Positions 33,925 to 43,976 of a DNA stretch of 64,000 nt are shown piece after piece. The translations under genes and the position numbers were made by a program. The notes under the pieces were generated by a model, which saw only the letters and a program-made list of their open reading frames with translations, made no database searches and was not told the origin of the DNA. Source of the stretch: Deltaproteobacteria bacterium (lineage in GTDB: Bacteria; Desulfobacterota; Desulfarculia; Desulfarculales; Desulfarculaceae); NCBI GenBank assembly GCA_020444165.1, contig JAHLLK010000018.1, positions 19,014 through 83,013 on the forward strand, in the 5' to 3' direction. Position 1 is the first letter of the stretch; each line of letters opens with the position of its first letter.

Positions 33925-36108
33925 TTAGCGGATACTTTGCCAGCCTTCCGGCGCCGCGGCCAGGGCGCGGGCCTCCTGCACCCGGGCCCCGTCCATGAGC
34001 CACAGGGTGAGCCCCCCGGCCGGGTCGGACCACAAGAGATCGGCCTTGCCGTCGCCGTTGTAATCCCCGTGGGCGGCCAGGCGGGAGGCTGGGTCCAGGG
34101 CCGCGCCGGTCAGGTTCCGGGCCGTGGGGGTGAAGTCCCCCAGGAACCACACCGCCACCCGGCCGTCCTCGCCGTGCCGCCACACCACCTCGGGCCGGCC
34201 GTCGCCGTCCAGGTCGGCCACCAGGGCCGGGGTCCAGGCCGGGTCGGCCAGGCGGCCCAGGGTTTTCCTGGCCAGCACCGTCTCCCCGTCCAGGAGCCAA
34301 ACCACCGCCTCGCCCGTGGCCGGGTCGTACCACAACAGATCGCCCTTGCCGTCCTGGTTGAAGTCGCTGGCCAGGCTCCCCCCCTGGGCCGCGCTTTGGG
34401 CCGCCGCGCCGGGGGAGGCCGCCGGGGTGGCCGTGGGGGCCAAGACCCAGCCGGGCTGGCCGGCCGCGGGGCTCAGGGTGGTGGAGCTGACTCCCAAGGC
34501 CGCGCCGGCCTTGGCTCCCTCCAGGCTCACCCCCTGAGCCGCGGCCAGGCGGGCCAGGTTGGTTTGGTCCACCAGGGAGGCCCCGGCCGCCGCGCCGGGC
34601 ACCAGGGCGAAGCCCAGGCTCTGGTTCTGCTGCCAAGCCGGCAGGTTGGTCAGGATCCACTGCACTTCCGAGGCGCTGGAGGTGTAGAGGTGGGTGCCGT
34701 ACACCGTGTTGTACATGCGGTAGATCTCGCGGGTGCCGGCCGTGGCTTGGTTGTAGATGTTGCCCTCGTCGTGTTCATAAAGCCAGCCCAGGGCCACCAG
34801 GCTGGCCATCTCGGCGTTCTTGTAGGTGTAGTAGTGCTTGCCGCTGCCCACGCTGTAGAGCCGGTGGATGGGCAAGGTGCCGGCCTCGGCGGTCTGCTTC
34901 ACATAGAACACGGAGTTGGAGCCGGTGGACTCGTCGTTGTACCCGTGGGCCACCGCGTTGGTGAACTCCCCATAGCTGGTGGTGAAGAAGTGGTAGGCCA
35001 GGTTCGCATTGTAGGTGCGGTACATGGGTATCCACCCCCCCGGCTGGCTGGGCAGGGGCGCCGGGGTGGGGACTAAGGTAGGCGTCGGAGTTGGCGTCGG
35101 GGTGGGGGCGTCCCCCACCACGGTGTAGACCCCCGGCCGGTAGCTCAACAAGGAGCAGATCATGCGGTTGCCCTGCTCGGAGGTGAACTGGTACATGCAG
35201 GTGTCGTCGGTGTAGTCCATGTAATTATGGATGGGGTCGGCCATTCCGCAGGAGTAGGTCTGGGAGCAGCCGTAGTGATCGACAGCCTCGGGGTTGGTGT
35301 CCACCAGCAGGTCGCCCGAAGTGTAGGTGTTGGTGCAGCCGCCCAGGAAGGTGTGCTCCAGACCAAAGTAGTGGCCGGCCTCGTGCACCGCCGTGCGGCC
35401 TTGATCGTAGGTTTCATAGCCGTTGTTACGTCCGCCCACCGCCTCATAATTCAAGACCACCCCGTCTTCCCAGGTGCCTGCCGACTCCGCGGGAACGGTC
35501 GAGTAACCCAGGTAGACCGTGTTGTTGGTGTAAATGTTGAAATAGGTGTGCGGATCCCACCTCAGGGTGGACTTGAAGCCATATTCGTCATTATCGCCGA
35601 ACCAGTTGGTGTTGGCCGTGCGGGTTATCCCGGCCAACTCGAACTGGATTTTGGTGTTGAAACCCTGGGCTCCCATGGTGCCGGCCAAGGCCTGGAAGTC
35701 CTCGTTCATCACCTGGATCTGGGCGGCGATTTTGGCGTCGCTCACGTCGCCCGTGGCGCCGTCGTCCTGGGTGATGACGTGAAACACCACCCTGACTTTG
35801 TAGGTGACCGTGGGCCAGTACTCCGGCCGGATCACGGTCTGGGACAAAGAGCAGTCCGAAGCCACGAACACCCCCTTTGAGGGTGATTTGGCTGGACTCC
35901 GGGTGCCGCAGCGCAGGCCGAGGGTTTGGAAGTATTTTGACTGGTGAAGTTCCCGCACGCTGGAGAAGGTCAGGCCGTCCACCTGCACCGTGCCGTCAGG
36001 AGCCACGGCGACCCCTTTGGGAGGGGCGGTCCCGGCGGTGGCGGGAAGCGCGATCAAGAGACAAAGCCCCAAAACCCAAAACGCCAAGCGGCCTTTTGCC
36101 GAGGTCAT
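33925..36108 (-). CDS. Secreted M43-family zinc metalloprotease with DUF5648 and FG-GAP modules (paralog 1)
   Basis: A 727-residue exported protease. Signal peptide (about 1-25); pappalysin/cytophagalysin-type (M43) catalytic domain (about 85-330) with zinc motif HEAGHYFGLEHTF (about 238-250) and Met-turn NYMDYTDD; a TPTPTP linker (about 337-355); a DUF5648 beta-repeat domain (about 365-510, YHFFTTS, HRLYSVGSGKHYYTY, THLYTSS); an Ala-rich linker; then three FG-GAP/VCBS-type repeats with calcium loops (DFNQDGKGD, DLDGDGRPE, DYNGDGKAD). All catalytic residues are kept. It is the leftmost of four tandem paralogs. Role probably in extracellular protein breakdown; target unknown. Confidence 0.85.
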   Translation of the reverse strand: MTSAKGRLAFWVLGLCLLIALPATAGTAPPKGVAVAPDGTVQVDGLTFSSVRELHQSKYFQTLGLRCGTRSPAKSPSKGVFVASDCSLSQTVIRPEYWPTVTYKVRVVFHVITQDDGATGDVSDAKIAAQIQVMNEDFQALAGTMGAQGFNTKIQFELAGITRTANTNWFGDNDEYGFKSTLRWDPHTYFNIYTNNTVYLGYSTVPAESAGTWEDGVVLNYEAVGGRNNGYETYDQGRTAVHEAGHYFGLEHTFLGGCTNTYTSGDLLVDTNPEAVDHYGCSQTYSCGMADPIHNYMDYTDDTCMYQFTSEQGNRMICSLLSYRPGVYTVVGDAPTPTPTPTPTLVPTPAPLPSQPGGWIPMYRTYNANLAYHFFTTSYGEFTNAVAHGYNDESTGSNSVFYVKQTAEAGTLPIHRLYSVGSGKHYYTYKNAEMASLVALGWLYEHDEGNIYNQATAGTREIYRMYNTVYGTHLYTSSASEVQWILTNLPAWQQNQSLGFALVPGAAAGASLVDQTNLARLAAAQGVSLEGAKAGAALGVSSTTLSPAAGQPGWVLAPTATPAASPGAAAQSAAQGGSLASDFNQDGKGDLLWYDPATGEAVVWLLDGETVLARKTLGRLADPAWTPALVADLDGDGRPEVVWRHGEDGRVAVWFLGDFTPTARNLTGAALDPASRLAAHGDYNGDGKADLLWSDPAGGLTLWLMDGARVQEARALAAAPEGWQSIR

Positions 36109-36600
36109 GACGCCCCCCTTCCTTGCCGGCCGGGTCAGGGACCCTGCGGGCGATGGAGATCAAGTTGTGACATACGTAGAAGGCAAAATAGTATCAGGCA
36201 AGAGGCAGATTTACCTAGATAACTAGCCGTGACTTACGCCAGGGGCGGTCTGCCTTTGCCGCGGGGAAACGGCTGCGGGACAGCTCCGCCTGCCCCCGCC
36301 AGGCTCAGAAAATCGCGCGCCAAAGCGATCTTTTTCCTTCTTCCGCTGGTCAGGGCAGCCCCCTCCCCCCGGGGGAAAGCACTTCCGCCTTCCCCTCTTC
36401 CCCCTTCCGGGCGCCAGCCCCCAAGAGATGCCTTCCCAGACTCTACCCAAATCCCTTCCAGAAAGGAAACTTGCTTCTGCTGCTGGAAACAAGTTTTTCG
36501 GTCGGCCGGGGCCCGGGGCATTCCCGGCGGGAGGCCGGCCAGGAAAAACCTGCGCCGGGCGCACGGGGCGGGAAAAGGGAGTGGCGAGGAAAAACGGAGG
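36109..36600. other. Intergenic region between metalloproteases 1 and 2
   Basis: About 490 bp. An AT-rich patch at 36165-36225 probably holds the promoter for paralog 1, but no clear -35/-10 pair stands out. A 113-codon minus-strand open frame (36223-36564) is Arg/Gly/Pro-rich and looks non-coding. Confidence 0.4.
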
Positions 36601-38832
36601 TCAGCGAGGGCCCAGCCAGCCGGCCGGAGCCGCGGCCAGGGCCCGGGCCCCCTGCACCCGGGCCCCGTCCATGAGCCACAGCACCAAGCCCCCGGATTCG
36701 GCGGACCACAACAAGTCGGCCTTGCCGTCGCCGTTGTAATCCCCGTGGGCGGCCAGGCTCCAAGTCGGATCTGGCACGGCGCCGGTCAGGTTCCGGGCCG
36801 TGGGGGTGAAGTCTGAGAGGAACCACACCGCCACCCGGCCGTCTTCGCCGTGGCGCCACACCACCTCGGGCCGGCCGTCGCCGTCCAGGTCGGCCACCGC
36901 GGCCGGGGTCCAGGCCGGATCAGCCAGGCGGCCCAGCACCTTCTTGGCCAAGACGGTCCCCCCGTCCAGCAGCCACACCAACGCCTCGCCCGTGACCGGG
37001 TCGTACCACAACAGATCGTTCTTGCCGTCCTGGTTGAAGTCGCTGGCCTGGCTCCCCCCCTGGGCCGCGCTTTGGGCCGCGCTTTGGGCCGCCGCGCCGG
37101 AGGAGGCCGCCGGGGTGGCCGTGGGGGCCAGGACCCAGCCGGGCTGGCCGGCCGCGGGGCTCAGGGTGGCCGAACCCCCGCCCAGGGCCGCGGTGGCGCT
37201 CTTCGCCGCCAAGCCTACGCCCTGGGCCGCGGCCAGGCGGGCCAGGTTGGCCCGGTCCACCGAGGAGGCCCCGGCCACCGCGCCGGGCGCCAAGGCATAG
37301 CCCAGGCTCTGGTGCTGCTCCCAGGCCGGCAGGTTGGCCAGGATCCACTGCACTTCCGAGGCGCTGGAGGTGTAGAGGTGGGTGCCGTACACCTTGTTGT
37401 ACATGCGGTAGATCTCGCTGGTGCCGCTGATCGCCGAGTTATAGATGTTGCCCTCGTCGTGTTCGTAGATCCACCCCAGGGCCACCAGAGCGGCCATCTC
37501 GGCATTACGGTAGGTGTAATAGTGCTTGCCGCTGCCCGCGCTGTAGAGGCGGTGGATGGGCAGGGTTCCGGTCTCGACGGTCTGCTTTACGTAGAACACG
37601 GAGTTGGAGCCGGTGGACTCGTCGTTGTACCCGTGGACCACCGCGTTGACGAACTCCCCGTAGCTGGTGGTGAAGAAGTGATAGTAGAGGTTGGGGTTGT
37701 AGGTGCGGTACATGGGGATCCAATTGTTCGGCTGCGGAGGCAGGGGCGAGGGCGTGGGGACCGGCGTCGGAGTGGGAGTAGGCGTAGGTGTAGGCGTAAG
37801 TGTCGGGGTTGGCGTCGGGGTGGGGGTGGGGCTGCTGCCCACCAGGGTATAGGCCCCCGGCCGGTAATTGACCAGGGAGCAGATCATGCGGTTGCCCTGC
37901 TCGGAAGTGAACAGGTACATGCAGTCGTCGTCGGTATAGTCCATGTAGTTGTGGATGGGGTCCGCCATCCCACAGGAGGAGGTTTGGGAGCAATCATAGT
38001 GGGCGGTTTGCTCGGGGTTGGTGTCCACGATGAGGTCGCCGGAGGTGTAGGTGTTGGCGCAGCCGCCCTCAAAGGTGTGCGCCAGACCCAAGTAATGGCC
38101 GACCTCGTGCACCGCGGTGCGTCCCTGATCATAGAGGCCGGTGCCCTGGTTGCGCCCCCCCACCGTGTCATAGGCCAACACCACCCCGTCATAAACCGAG
38201 CCGGCCGCGCCCTGGGGCAGGTAGGAGTAGCCGAGGTAACCGCTGGCCGTGTTGGAATAGATGTTGAAGTAGCGGCTTTGATCCACCCCCAGGGCGGATT
38301 TGTACCCGTACTCGTCATTGTCGTTGAACCAATTGTCGTTCTGGGTGCGGGTTATGCCCATCAACTGGAACTGGATATGGGTGTTGAAGCCATTCTGCCC
38401 CATGGTCCCGGCGATGGCCAGGAAGTCCTCGTTGAGCACCTGAATCTGGGCCGCGATGGCGGCGTCGCTGATGTTCCCCACGCCGCTGCTGTTATAGATG
38501 ACGTGGAAATAGACGGGAATCAGGTAGACCGAGCTGGGCCAGTACTCCGGCTTGATCACGGTCTGGTAGGAGGAGCAGTCCGAGGCCACGTATACCCCGG
38601 CCTGGGGCTCCTTGGCCGGGCTTTTGGTGCCGCAACGCAGACCGAGGGCCCGGAAATACGCGGACTGGTGGAATTCCTGGAGGTTTTTATAGGTGAGGCC
38701 AGCCACCTGCACCGCGCCGTCCGCGGCCACCTGGACCTGGCCCAGAGACGCGGCCGGGGCCGCGGAGGCAAGAGAGAGGAGGAGGCCCAAGCACAGGGCC
38801 GCAAACACCAGGCGCCCGCTCGCTGAATTCAT
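36601..38832 (-). CDS. Secreted M43-family zinc metalloprotease with DUF5648 and FG-GAP modules (paralog 2)
   Basis: A 743-residue protein of the same plan as paralog 1 and its closest relative in the array. Signal peptide (about 1-28, the Met chosen starts it), M43 domain with HEVGHYLGLAHTF and NYMDYTDDDC, a longer Thr-Pro linker (about 12 TP units), DUF5648 domain, Ala/Gln-rich spacer with a tandem duplication (AAQSAAQSAAQ), and three FG-GAP repeats (DFNQDGKND, DLDGDGRPE, DYNGDGKAD). The C-terminal half is nearly identical to paralog 1, so duplication is recent or the ends are being homogenised. Confidence 0.85.
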   Translation of the reverse strand: MNSASGRLVFAALCLGLLLSLASAAPAASLGQVQVAADGAVQVAGLTYKNLQEFHQSAYFRALGLRCGTKSPAKEPQAGVYVASDCSSYQTVIKPEYWPSSVYLIPVYFHVIYNSSGVGNISDAAIAAQIQVLNEDFLAIAGTMGQNGFNTHIQFQLMGITRTQNDNWFNDNDEYGYKSALGVDQSRYFNIYSNTASGYLGYSYLPQGAAGSVYDGVVLAYDTVGGRNQGTGLYDQGRTAVHEVGHYLGLAHTFEGGCANTYTSGDLIVDTNPEQTAHYDCSQTSSCGMADPIHNYMDYTDDDCMYLFTSEQGNRMICSLVNYRPGAYTLVGSSPTPTPTPTPTLTPTPTPTPTPTPVPTPSPLPPQPNNWIPMYRTYNPNLYYHFFTTSYGEFVNAVVHGYNDESTGSNSVFYVKQTVETGTLPIHRLYSAGSGKHYYTYRNAEMAALVALGWIYEHDEGNIYNSAISGTSEIYRMYNKVYGTHLYTSSASEVQWILANLPAWEQHQSLGYALAPGAVAGASSVDRANLARLAAAQGVGLAAKSATAALGGGSATLSPAAGQPGWVLAPTATPAASSGAAAQSAAQSAAQGGSQASDFNQDGKNDLLWYDPVTGEALVWLLDGGTVLAKKVLGRLADPAWTPAAVADLDGDGRPEVVWRHGEDGRVAVWFLSDFTPTARNLTGAVPDPTWSLAAHGDYNGDGKADLLWSAESGGLVLWLMDGARVQGARALAAAPAGWLGPR

Positions 38833-39184
38833 GCTGCCGCCTCTTCTGGCCGGAGGCATGAACCGGCTCCGGCCGGGGGGATCAAACGCTAGGTGACCAA
38901 GATGCTTACCAGACCGGACGGCGGCTGGCCTGGGACGCACAGGGGTGCGGCGGCAAGATCAGCTGCCTAGAGCCAACCGAACGGCTAAACCTTCCCCCCT
39001 GGAGGCTCTTTGGGCACACGACCATTTGGGACTAAAAAATAATATCATCGATTGTCAGGAGAATCATCCCGGGAGCGGGTCCCGGCCGGAGAAAAACCAC
39101 CCGCCCCGCCCGGCATGGCCCCGGCGGACCGGGACCGTCCGCCACCGCGGGGCCCTGGTTGCTGGCCAGGGCCCCACTGGCGGC
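38833..39184. other. Intergenic region between metalloproteases 2 and 3, with terminator-like hairpin
   Basis: About 350 bp. A 10-bp perfect stem (39149-39158 with 39166-39175) lies 9 bp past the stop of paralog 3 (minus strand) and may end its transcript. An AT-rich patch near 39030-39060 could carry a promoter for paralog 2. No other structure seen. Confidence 0.45.
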
Positions 39185-41308
39185 CTAGTGCAAGGACGCC
39201 GCCCCGGCCGGGGCCGGAGGCAGGCTCCGGACCGCCAGCACTTGGGCGCCGTCCAGGAGCCACAGCACCAAGCCCCCCGCGCCATCGGACCACAGGAGGT
39301 CAGCCCGGCCGTCGCCGTTGTAATCGCCCACGGCGGCCAGGCTCCAGGCCGGGGGTGGCGCGGCGGCCAAGGGTTCCAGAGAGTCCGCGGCGCCCTCCTC
39401 CAGGCGGCCCAGGGCCACTCGGCCGTCCGTGACCTGCCGCCAGGCCACCTCGGCCCGGCCGTCGGCGTCGAAATCAGCCACCGCCAGAAGGCTCCAACCG
39501 GGATCGGCCAGGCGGCCCAGGGAAGTCTCTTCCGGCGCACCCTGCCGGTCCAGGCGCCACTGGAGAATCTGGCCGCTGACCGGGTCATACCCCACCAGGC
39601 CGCGCGGGCCGTCCGGGGAGAGATCGCCGACCGCGGTCCCGCTGGGGGCCCTGCCCCCGGGGAAGCTCTCGGTGGTGTTCCCGGCCGCAGTCCCGGCCGC
39701 GGGCCAAGGCTGCCAGCCGGGACGGGCGGTGCCCTCGGTCGTGGCCGGGTCGCTCGCCAGCGCGGCCAGGTTCCTCCCGGCCGCCCCGGCCGCCCCGGCC
39801 ATCTCGCCGGCCGAGCGGCCGGCCGGAGCCCCGGGCAGCGGGGCGAAGCCCAGGCTCTTTTGCAGTTGCCAGCCGGGCAGGTTGGCCTGCACCCAGGCCA
39901 CCTCCGGGGCGCTGCCCGTATATAGGTGGTCACCGCTCACCACGTTGTACAAATGGCGGATCTCCGTGGCTCCCGCCGTGGCCGCGGGGTAGATGCGGCC
40001 CTCGTCTCGCTCGTAGACCCAGCCGAGCGCGGTCAAGACGGCCACCTCCGCGGTGGAGGGGGTGAGGTAGTGCTGGCCGTCAGTGGGGTTGTAGAGCCGG
40101 TACAGCAGGGTGGTGCCGGCCAAGGCGTTCTGGTTCACGTAGAATAGGGTGTTGCTGCCCGTGGACTCGTTGTAAAAACCGTTCACCACCGCGTTCGCGA
40201 ACTCCGCGTAGCTGGCCGTGAAGAAGTGATTGGCCGCGTAGGGGTTGTAGGCGCGGTACATGGGCATCCAGCCGCCCGGCTGGGAGGGAATCACCGGCGG
40301 GGTGGCGGGGATGCTGCCCACCGCGGTGAACAGGGCCGGCCGGTAGTTCACCAGGGCGCAGATCATGCGGTTGGCCTGCTCCGGAGTGAACATCACTATG
40401 CAATCGTCGTTGGTGTAGTCCATGTAGTTGTGGATGGGGTCCGGCGAGGAGCAGGTGTAGGTCTGGGTGCACCCGTAGTGGGCCGTCTCCTCGGCCGAGG
40501 TGTCCTGGATCAGGTCGCCGCCGGTGTAGCCCGTGGCGCAGCCGCCCTCAAAGGTGTGGAGCAACCCCAGATAGTGGCCCACCTCGTGCACCGCGGTGCG
40601 GCCCTGGTCATATTGCCCGTAGCCGTTGTTGCGCCCGCCCACGCAGCCATAGGTGAGTACCACCCCGTCGTTGGGGGCGCCGGCCTCAACCTGGGGGAAG
40701 GTGGCGTAGCCCAACAGGGTGGTGTTGTTGGTGAAGATGTTCAGGTAGCGGCTCTGGTCCCAACCCAGGGCGGCCTTGAACGCTTTGGTGGCGTCGCTGA
40801 ACCAATAGTCATTGGCCGTGCGGGTGATGCCGGCCAGCACGAACTCCACCTTGGTGTCATAGCCCTGCTCGCCCAGGGTGCCGGTCAAGGCCAGGAAATC
40901 CTCGTTCATCACCTGGACCTGGTCCACGATACGCTGGTCGCTGACGTCGCCCGTGACCCCGTCGGCGGCGGTGATGATGTGGAACACCACCGGAATCCGC
41001 AAGATGAAGCCGGGCCAATACTCCGGCCGGATGGCGGTTTGGAGGAAGGAGCAGTCCGTGGTGGCGAACACCCCGCCCCGGGCCGCCGCGGCCGGCACCT
41101 GGGTGCCGCAGCGGAGCCCCTGCTCCTGGAAGTAGGCCGAGGTGTGGAACTCCGAAAGATTGGCGAACTTCCGGCCATCCACGGTCACCGTGCCGTCCGG
41201 GGCCACGTTCACCCCGCCCGGCGCGGCGGCCAGGGCCCCGGCGGCTCCGGCCAGGAGCAGGATAGCGATAATAATCCCATAACAAGTTGTACGAAGAAGG
41301 GCTCTCAT
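39185..41308 (-). CDS. Secreted M43-family zinc metalloprotease (paralog 3, divergent)
   Basis: A 707-residue protein with signal peptide (about 1-27), M43 domain (zinc motif HEVGHYLGLLHTF, Met-turn NYMDYTNDDC), DUF5648 domain and C-terminal FG-GAP-type repeats. It lacks the Thr-Pro linker, replaced by a short Pro/Ile stretch. Its first FG-GAP repeat has lost the DxNxDG loop (DLSPDGPRG); later ones keep DFDADGRAE and DYNGDGRAD. The Cys pair in YTCSSPDPIHN differs from paralogs 1 and 2 (YSCGMADPIHN) and resembles paralog 4 (SPDPIHN). The active site is intact. Confidence 0.83.
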   Translation of the reverse strand: MRALLRTTCYGIIIAILLLAGAAGALAAAPGGVNVAPDGTVTVDGRKFANLSEFHTSAYFQEQGLRCGTQVPAAAARGGVFATTDCSFLQTAIRPEYWPGFILRIPVVFHIITAADGVTGDVSDQRIVDQVQVMNEDFLALTGTLGEQGYDTKVEFVLAGITRTANDYWFSDATKAFKAALGWDQSRYLNIFTNNTTLLGYATFPQVEAGAPNDGVVLTYGCVGGRNNGYGQYDQGRTAVHEVGHYLGLLHTFEGGCATGYTGGDLIQDTSAEETAHYGCTQTYTCSSPDPIHNYMDYTNDDCIVMFTPEQANRMICALVNYRPALFTAVGSIPATPPVIPSQPGGWMPMYRAYNPYAANHFFTASYAEFANAVVNGFYNESTGSNTLFYVNQNALAGTTLLYRLYNPTDGQHYLTPSTAEVAVLTALGWVYERDEGRIYPAATAGATEIRHLYNVVSGDHLYTGSAPEVAWVQANLPGWQLQKSLGFAPLPGAPAGRSAGEMAGAAGAAGRNLAALASDPATTEGTARPGWQPWPAAGTAAGNTTESFPGGRAPSGTAVGDLSPDGPRGLVGYDPVSGQILQWRLDRQGAPEETSLGRLADPGWSLLAVADFDADGRAEVAWRQVTDGRVALGRLEEGAADSLEPLAAAPPPAWSLAAVGDYNGDGRADLLWSDGAGGLVLWLLDGAQVLAVRSLPPAPAGAASLH

Positions 41309-41517
41309 AAAAGTCTCACCTGCTTGTGGGGCAGCCTTCCCCAGCGGGGCGACCGGCCGCGAGGCGGTCTGATAAACCCATAAACTGGAACGATGAGGTC
41401 ATATACCTAGCATATATCCACCACCAAGCTAAACTCTGTGCGAAAAGACCGCAGGAACCTGCCTGCGGACCTCGATATTTGGGTCAGCCTGGCCCGGCAT
41501 CCCGCGCTGGGCCGAGA

Positions 41518-43695
41518 TCAGCGAGATTCAGCGCCCCTGGCCGGAGCCGGAGGTAGTTCCCTCACCGCTCGCACGCGGGTTCCCTCCATCAGCCAAATAG
41601 TGAGCTTCCCCTCCGCGCCGGACCAGACCAAATCCTCCCTGCCATCACCGTCATAATCCCCGTGGGCATATAGGGTCCAGCCCGCGTCAGGAAGCGACCC
41701 GAGTACCGCTTTGGTCGTGGGCCTGGTTCCCTGCATCAGCCATACCGCCACCCTGCGATCTTCGCCGTGCTGCCACACCACATCCGGCCAGCCGTCATTG
41801 TTCAGGTCCGCCACCATCAGGGGCGCCCAAGCCGGGTCCGCCAGCCGTCCCAACGCCACTTTCTCCAAGAGGGTTTCCCCCTCCATGAGCCAAATCATGG
41901 CCTCGCCCGTGGCGGGATCGCACCATAGCAGATCGCTGTTCCCGTCCTGGTTGAAGTCGTTGGCCGCGCCGCTCGGCCGGTCTGATGCGCGGCCGGAACC
42001 CTGGGGACCGGCCGGCGGGGTGGCAACGGGGGTCAGAACCCAGCCGGGCTGCGTAGGACTTGAGGGGAAGCCTGCAATCTCTCCGTCTGCCGGCAACTCC
42101 ACACCTTGGGCGGCAGCCAGCCGGGCCAGGTTTTCCCGGTCCACTTGGGACGGCCGCAGAGGATTCGTGGGAACCAGGGCGAAACCCAGGCTCTGATGCT
42201 GCTGCCAATCCGGCAGGTTATTCAATATCCAGATCACCTCATTGACACTGGCCGTGTAAAGATGGGTTCCGAAGACCGTGTTGTACAGGCGGTAAATCTC
42301 CGTGGCTCCCCCCATAAGTTGGGTATACACGTAGCCCTCGTCGTGCTCTTTGTTCCAGCCCAGGGCCACCAAAGCCTGCACCTCAGCGTTACGGAAAGTG
42401 TAATAGTGTCTGCCGCTTCCAGGGCTATAGAGCCTGTGGAGGGGGACATACCACAACAGGGGATCCTTCTGGACGTAGAACAGAGTATGGCTGCCCGTGG
42501 ATTCGTCGTTGTAGCCATGCTGTACGGCGTTGACGAATTCAGGGTAGCTCGTGGTGTAGAAGTGATAGTAAAGATTCGGGTTGTAAGTACGATACATGGG
42601 AATCCAGCCCACCGGTTGCCAGGGGATTTGCGGAGGCGGCGTGGGGGTTGGCGATGGGGTGGGAGTCGGCGTGGGCGTGGCTGTGGGAGTGGGGACCACA
42701 GGCGCTATGCCGACCAGGTCGGGACGATAGTTTATCAGGGAGCAAATTATGCGGTTGGCCTGTTCCGGAGAGAACTGGTACATGCAAGAGTCATTAGTGT
42801 AATCCATGTAATTGTGAATGGGGTCCGGTGAGCCGCAGGTGTAGGTTTGCGAGCAGGTGTAGTGCTCGTATTCCTCGGCTGGTGTGTCCACCAGATAGTC
42901 GCCGGAACTGTAACTGTTGGCGCAGCCTCCATGGAACGTGTGATGCAGGCCGAGGTAATGCCCCACCTCGTGCACCGCGGTGCGGCCCTGATTGTAACTG
43001 AGATAGCCGTTGTTTCTCCCGCCCACGGTTGCGTGATTCAGGACCACTCCGTCGCGAAGCATTCCGGCATGCCAGTCGGGGAGATATGAATAACCCAAAT
43101 GAACAGTATTGTTGGTATAAATATTCAGATACTTTTTCAGGTCCCATAACAGCGCGCGTTTGAAATCAGCTTCGAAATAATCCTTGAACCAATCCGCCTG
43201 GACTGTCCGGGTTATACCTGCCAAATAAAACTGCACTCTGGTGTTGTAGCCATTGGCTCCCATGGTGCCGGCCAAAGCCTGGAAATCCTCATTGAGCACC
43301 TGAATCTGGGCGGCGATGCGGGCGTCGCTGATATTTCCCGTGACTCCGTCCGAATCGATGATGACGTGAAACGCCACCGGAATTCGGTATTCCCTGGCCG
43401 GCCAATATTCCGGCCGAATCACGGTGTGGTTGTACGAACAATCCGAGGTGGCAGAAACGGCGTCATGGGGGCCCTTTTCCGGAAATTTCGTTCCGCAGCG
43501 TAGGCCGTGCTCGCGAAAATAAGCCGACTGGTGGAACTCCTTCATGGTTTTGAATACCTGCCCACCAGCAGTCACCGTGCCGTCCGGAGCCACGTTAACC
43601 CCGCCCGGCGCGGCGGCCAGGGCCCCGGCGGCTCCGGCCAGGAGCAGCAAGGTGGCGACAAAAAGGAATAATCCGCGCGGAGTTCTGAATGGCAT
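41518..43695 (-). CDS. Secreted M43-family zinc metalloprotease with DUF5648 and FG-GAP modules (paralog 4)
   Basis: A 725-residue protein. Met 43695 was chosen because it begins the signal peptide (about 1-29). M43 domain with HEVGHYLGLHHTF and NYMDYTNDSC, Thr-Pro linker (TPTATPTPTPTPSPTPTP), DUF5648 domain, then FG-GAP repeats of altered sequence (DFNQDGNSD, DLNNDGWPD, DYDGDGRED). Signal peptide and following ~20 residues are nearly identical to paralog 3, linking those two as a pair. Codon use is less GC-biased than in paralogs 1-3. Confidence 0.85.
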   Translation of the reverse strand: MPFRTPRGLFLFVATLLLLAGAAGALAAAPGGVNVAPDGTVTAGGQVFKTMKEFHQSAYFREHGLRCGTKFPEKGPHDAVSATSDCSYNHTVIRPEYWPAREYRIPVAFHVIIDSDGVTGNISDARIAAQIQVLNEDFQALAGTMGANGYNTRVQFYLAGITRTVQADWFKDYFEADFKRALLWDLKKYLNIYTNNTVHLGYSYLPDWHAGMLRDGVVLNHATVGGRNNGYLSYNQGRTAVHEVGHYLGLHHTFHGGCANSYSSGDYLVDTPAEEYEHYTCSQTYTCGSPDPIHNYMDYTNDSCMYQFSPEQANRIICSLINYRPDLVGIAPVVPTPTATPTPTPTPSPTPTPPPQIPWQPVGWIPMYRTYNPNLYYHFYTTSYPEFVNAVQHGYNDESTGSHTLFYVQKDPLLWYVPLHRLYSPGSGRHYYTFRNAEVQALVALGWNKEHDEGYVYTQLMGGATEIYRLYNTVFGTHLYTASVNEVIWILNNLPDWQQHQSLGFALVPTNPLRPSQVDRENLARLAAAQGVELPADGEIAGFPSSPTQPGWVLTPVATPPAGPQGSGRASDRPSGAANDFNQDGNSDLLWCDPATGEAMIWLMEGETLLEKVALGRLADPAWAPLMVADLNNDGWPDVVWQHGEDRRVAVWLMQGTRPTTKAVLGSLPDAGWTLYAHGDYDGDGREDLVWSGAEGKLTIWLMEGTRVRAVRELPPAPARGAESR

Positions 43696-43810
43696 GCTCC
43701 CCCCCAGGATGGCACCCCGGACCGCTCCCCCCACCAGGCGGCTGGCCAAGGGGGCTGTCCTGTCTGCGAACGCCTAAAACGGAAAAGTGTCATCACGGCC
43801 AAACAGTGGC

Positions 43811-43838
43811 AGTATAAGCCATTCGCCGGCAGGGACAA
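43811..43838 (-). promoter_or_regulatory. Candidate sigma-70 promoter for metalloprotease 4
   Basis: On the minus strand, TTGTCC (43833-43838) and TATACT (43811-43816) are 16 bp apart, about 115 bp upstream of the start codon. The -10 box matches 5 of 6 and the -35 box is weak. Confidence 0.4.
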
Positions 43839-43976
43839 ACCAAATCCGCTTTAGTAATCTGCCCCCAAACCATTAAGATGGGGGAAAGCCGGCCTGCCTG
43901 GGCGCTATGCCCTCAGCGGAACGACCCAGGGGGCGCGCCCGCGGCCCCCCTCGCAACCCTTTGGGGAGGCAACCCC

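Noticed and set aside
36223..36564. Small minus-strand gene between metalloproteases 1 and 2
   Set aside because: Arg/Gly/Pro-rich composition typical of chance frames in GC-rich DNA, no ribosome site, no family.
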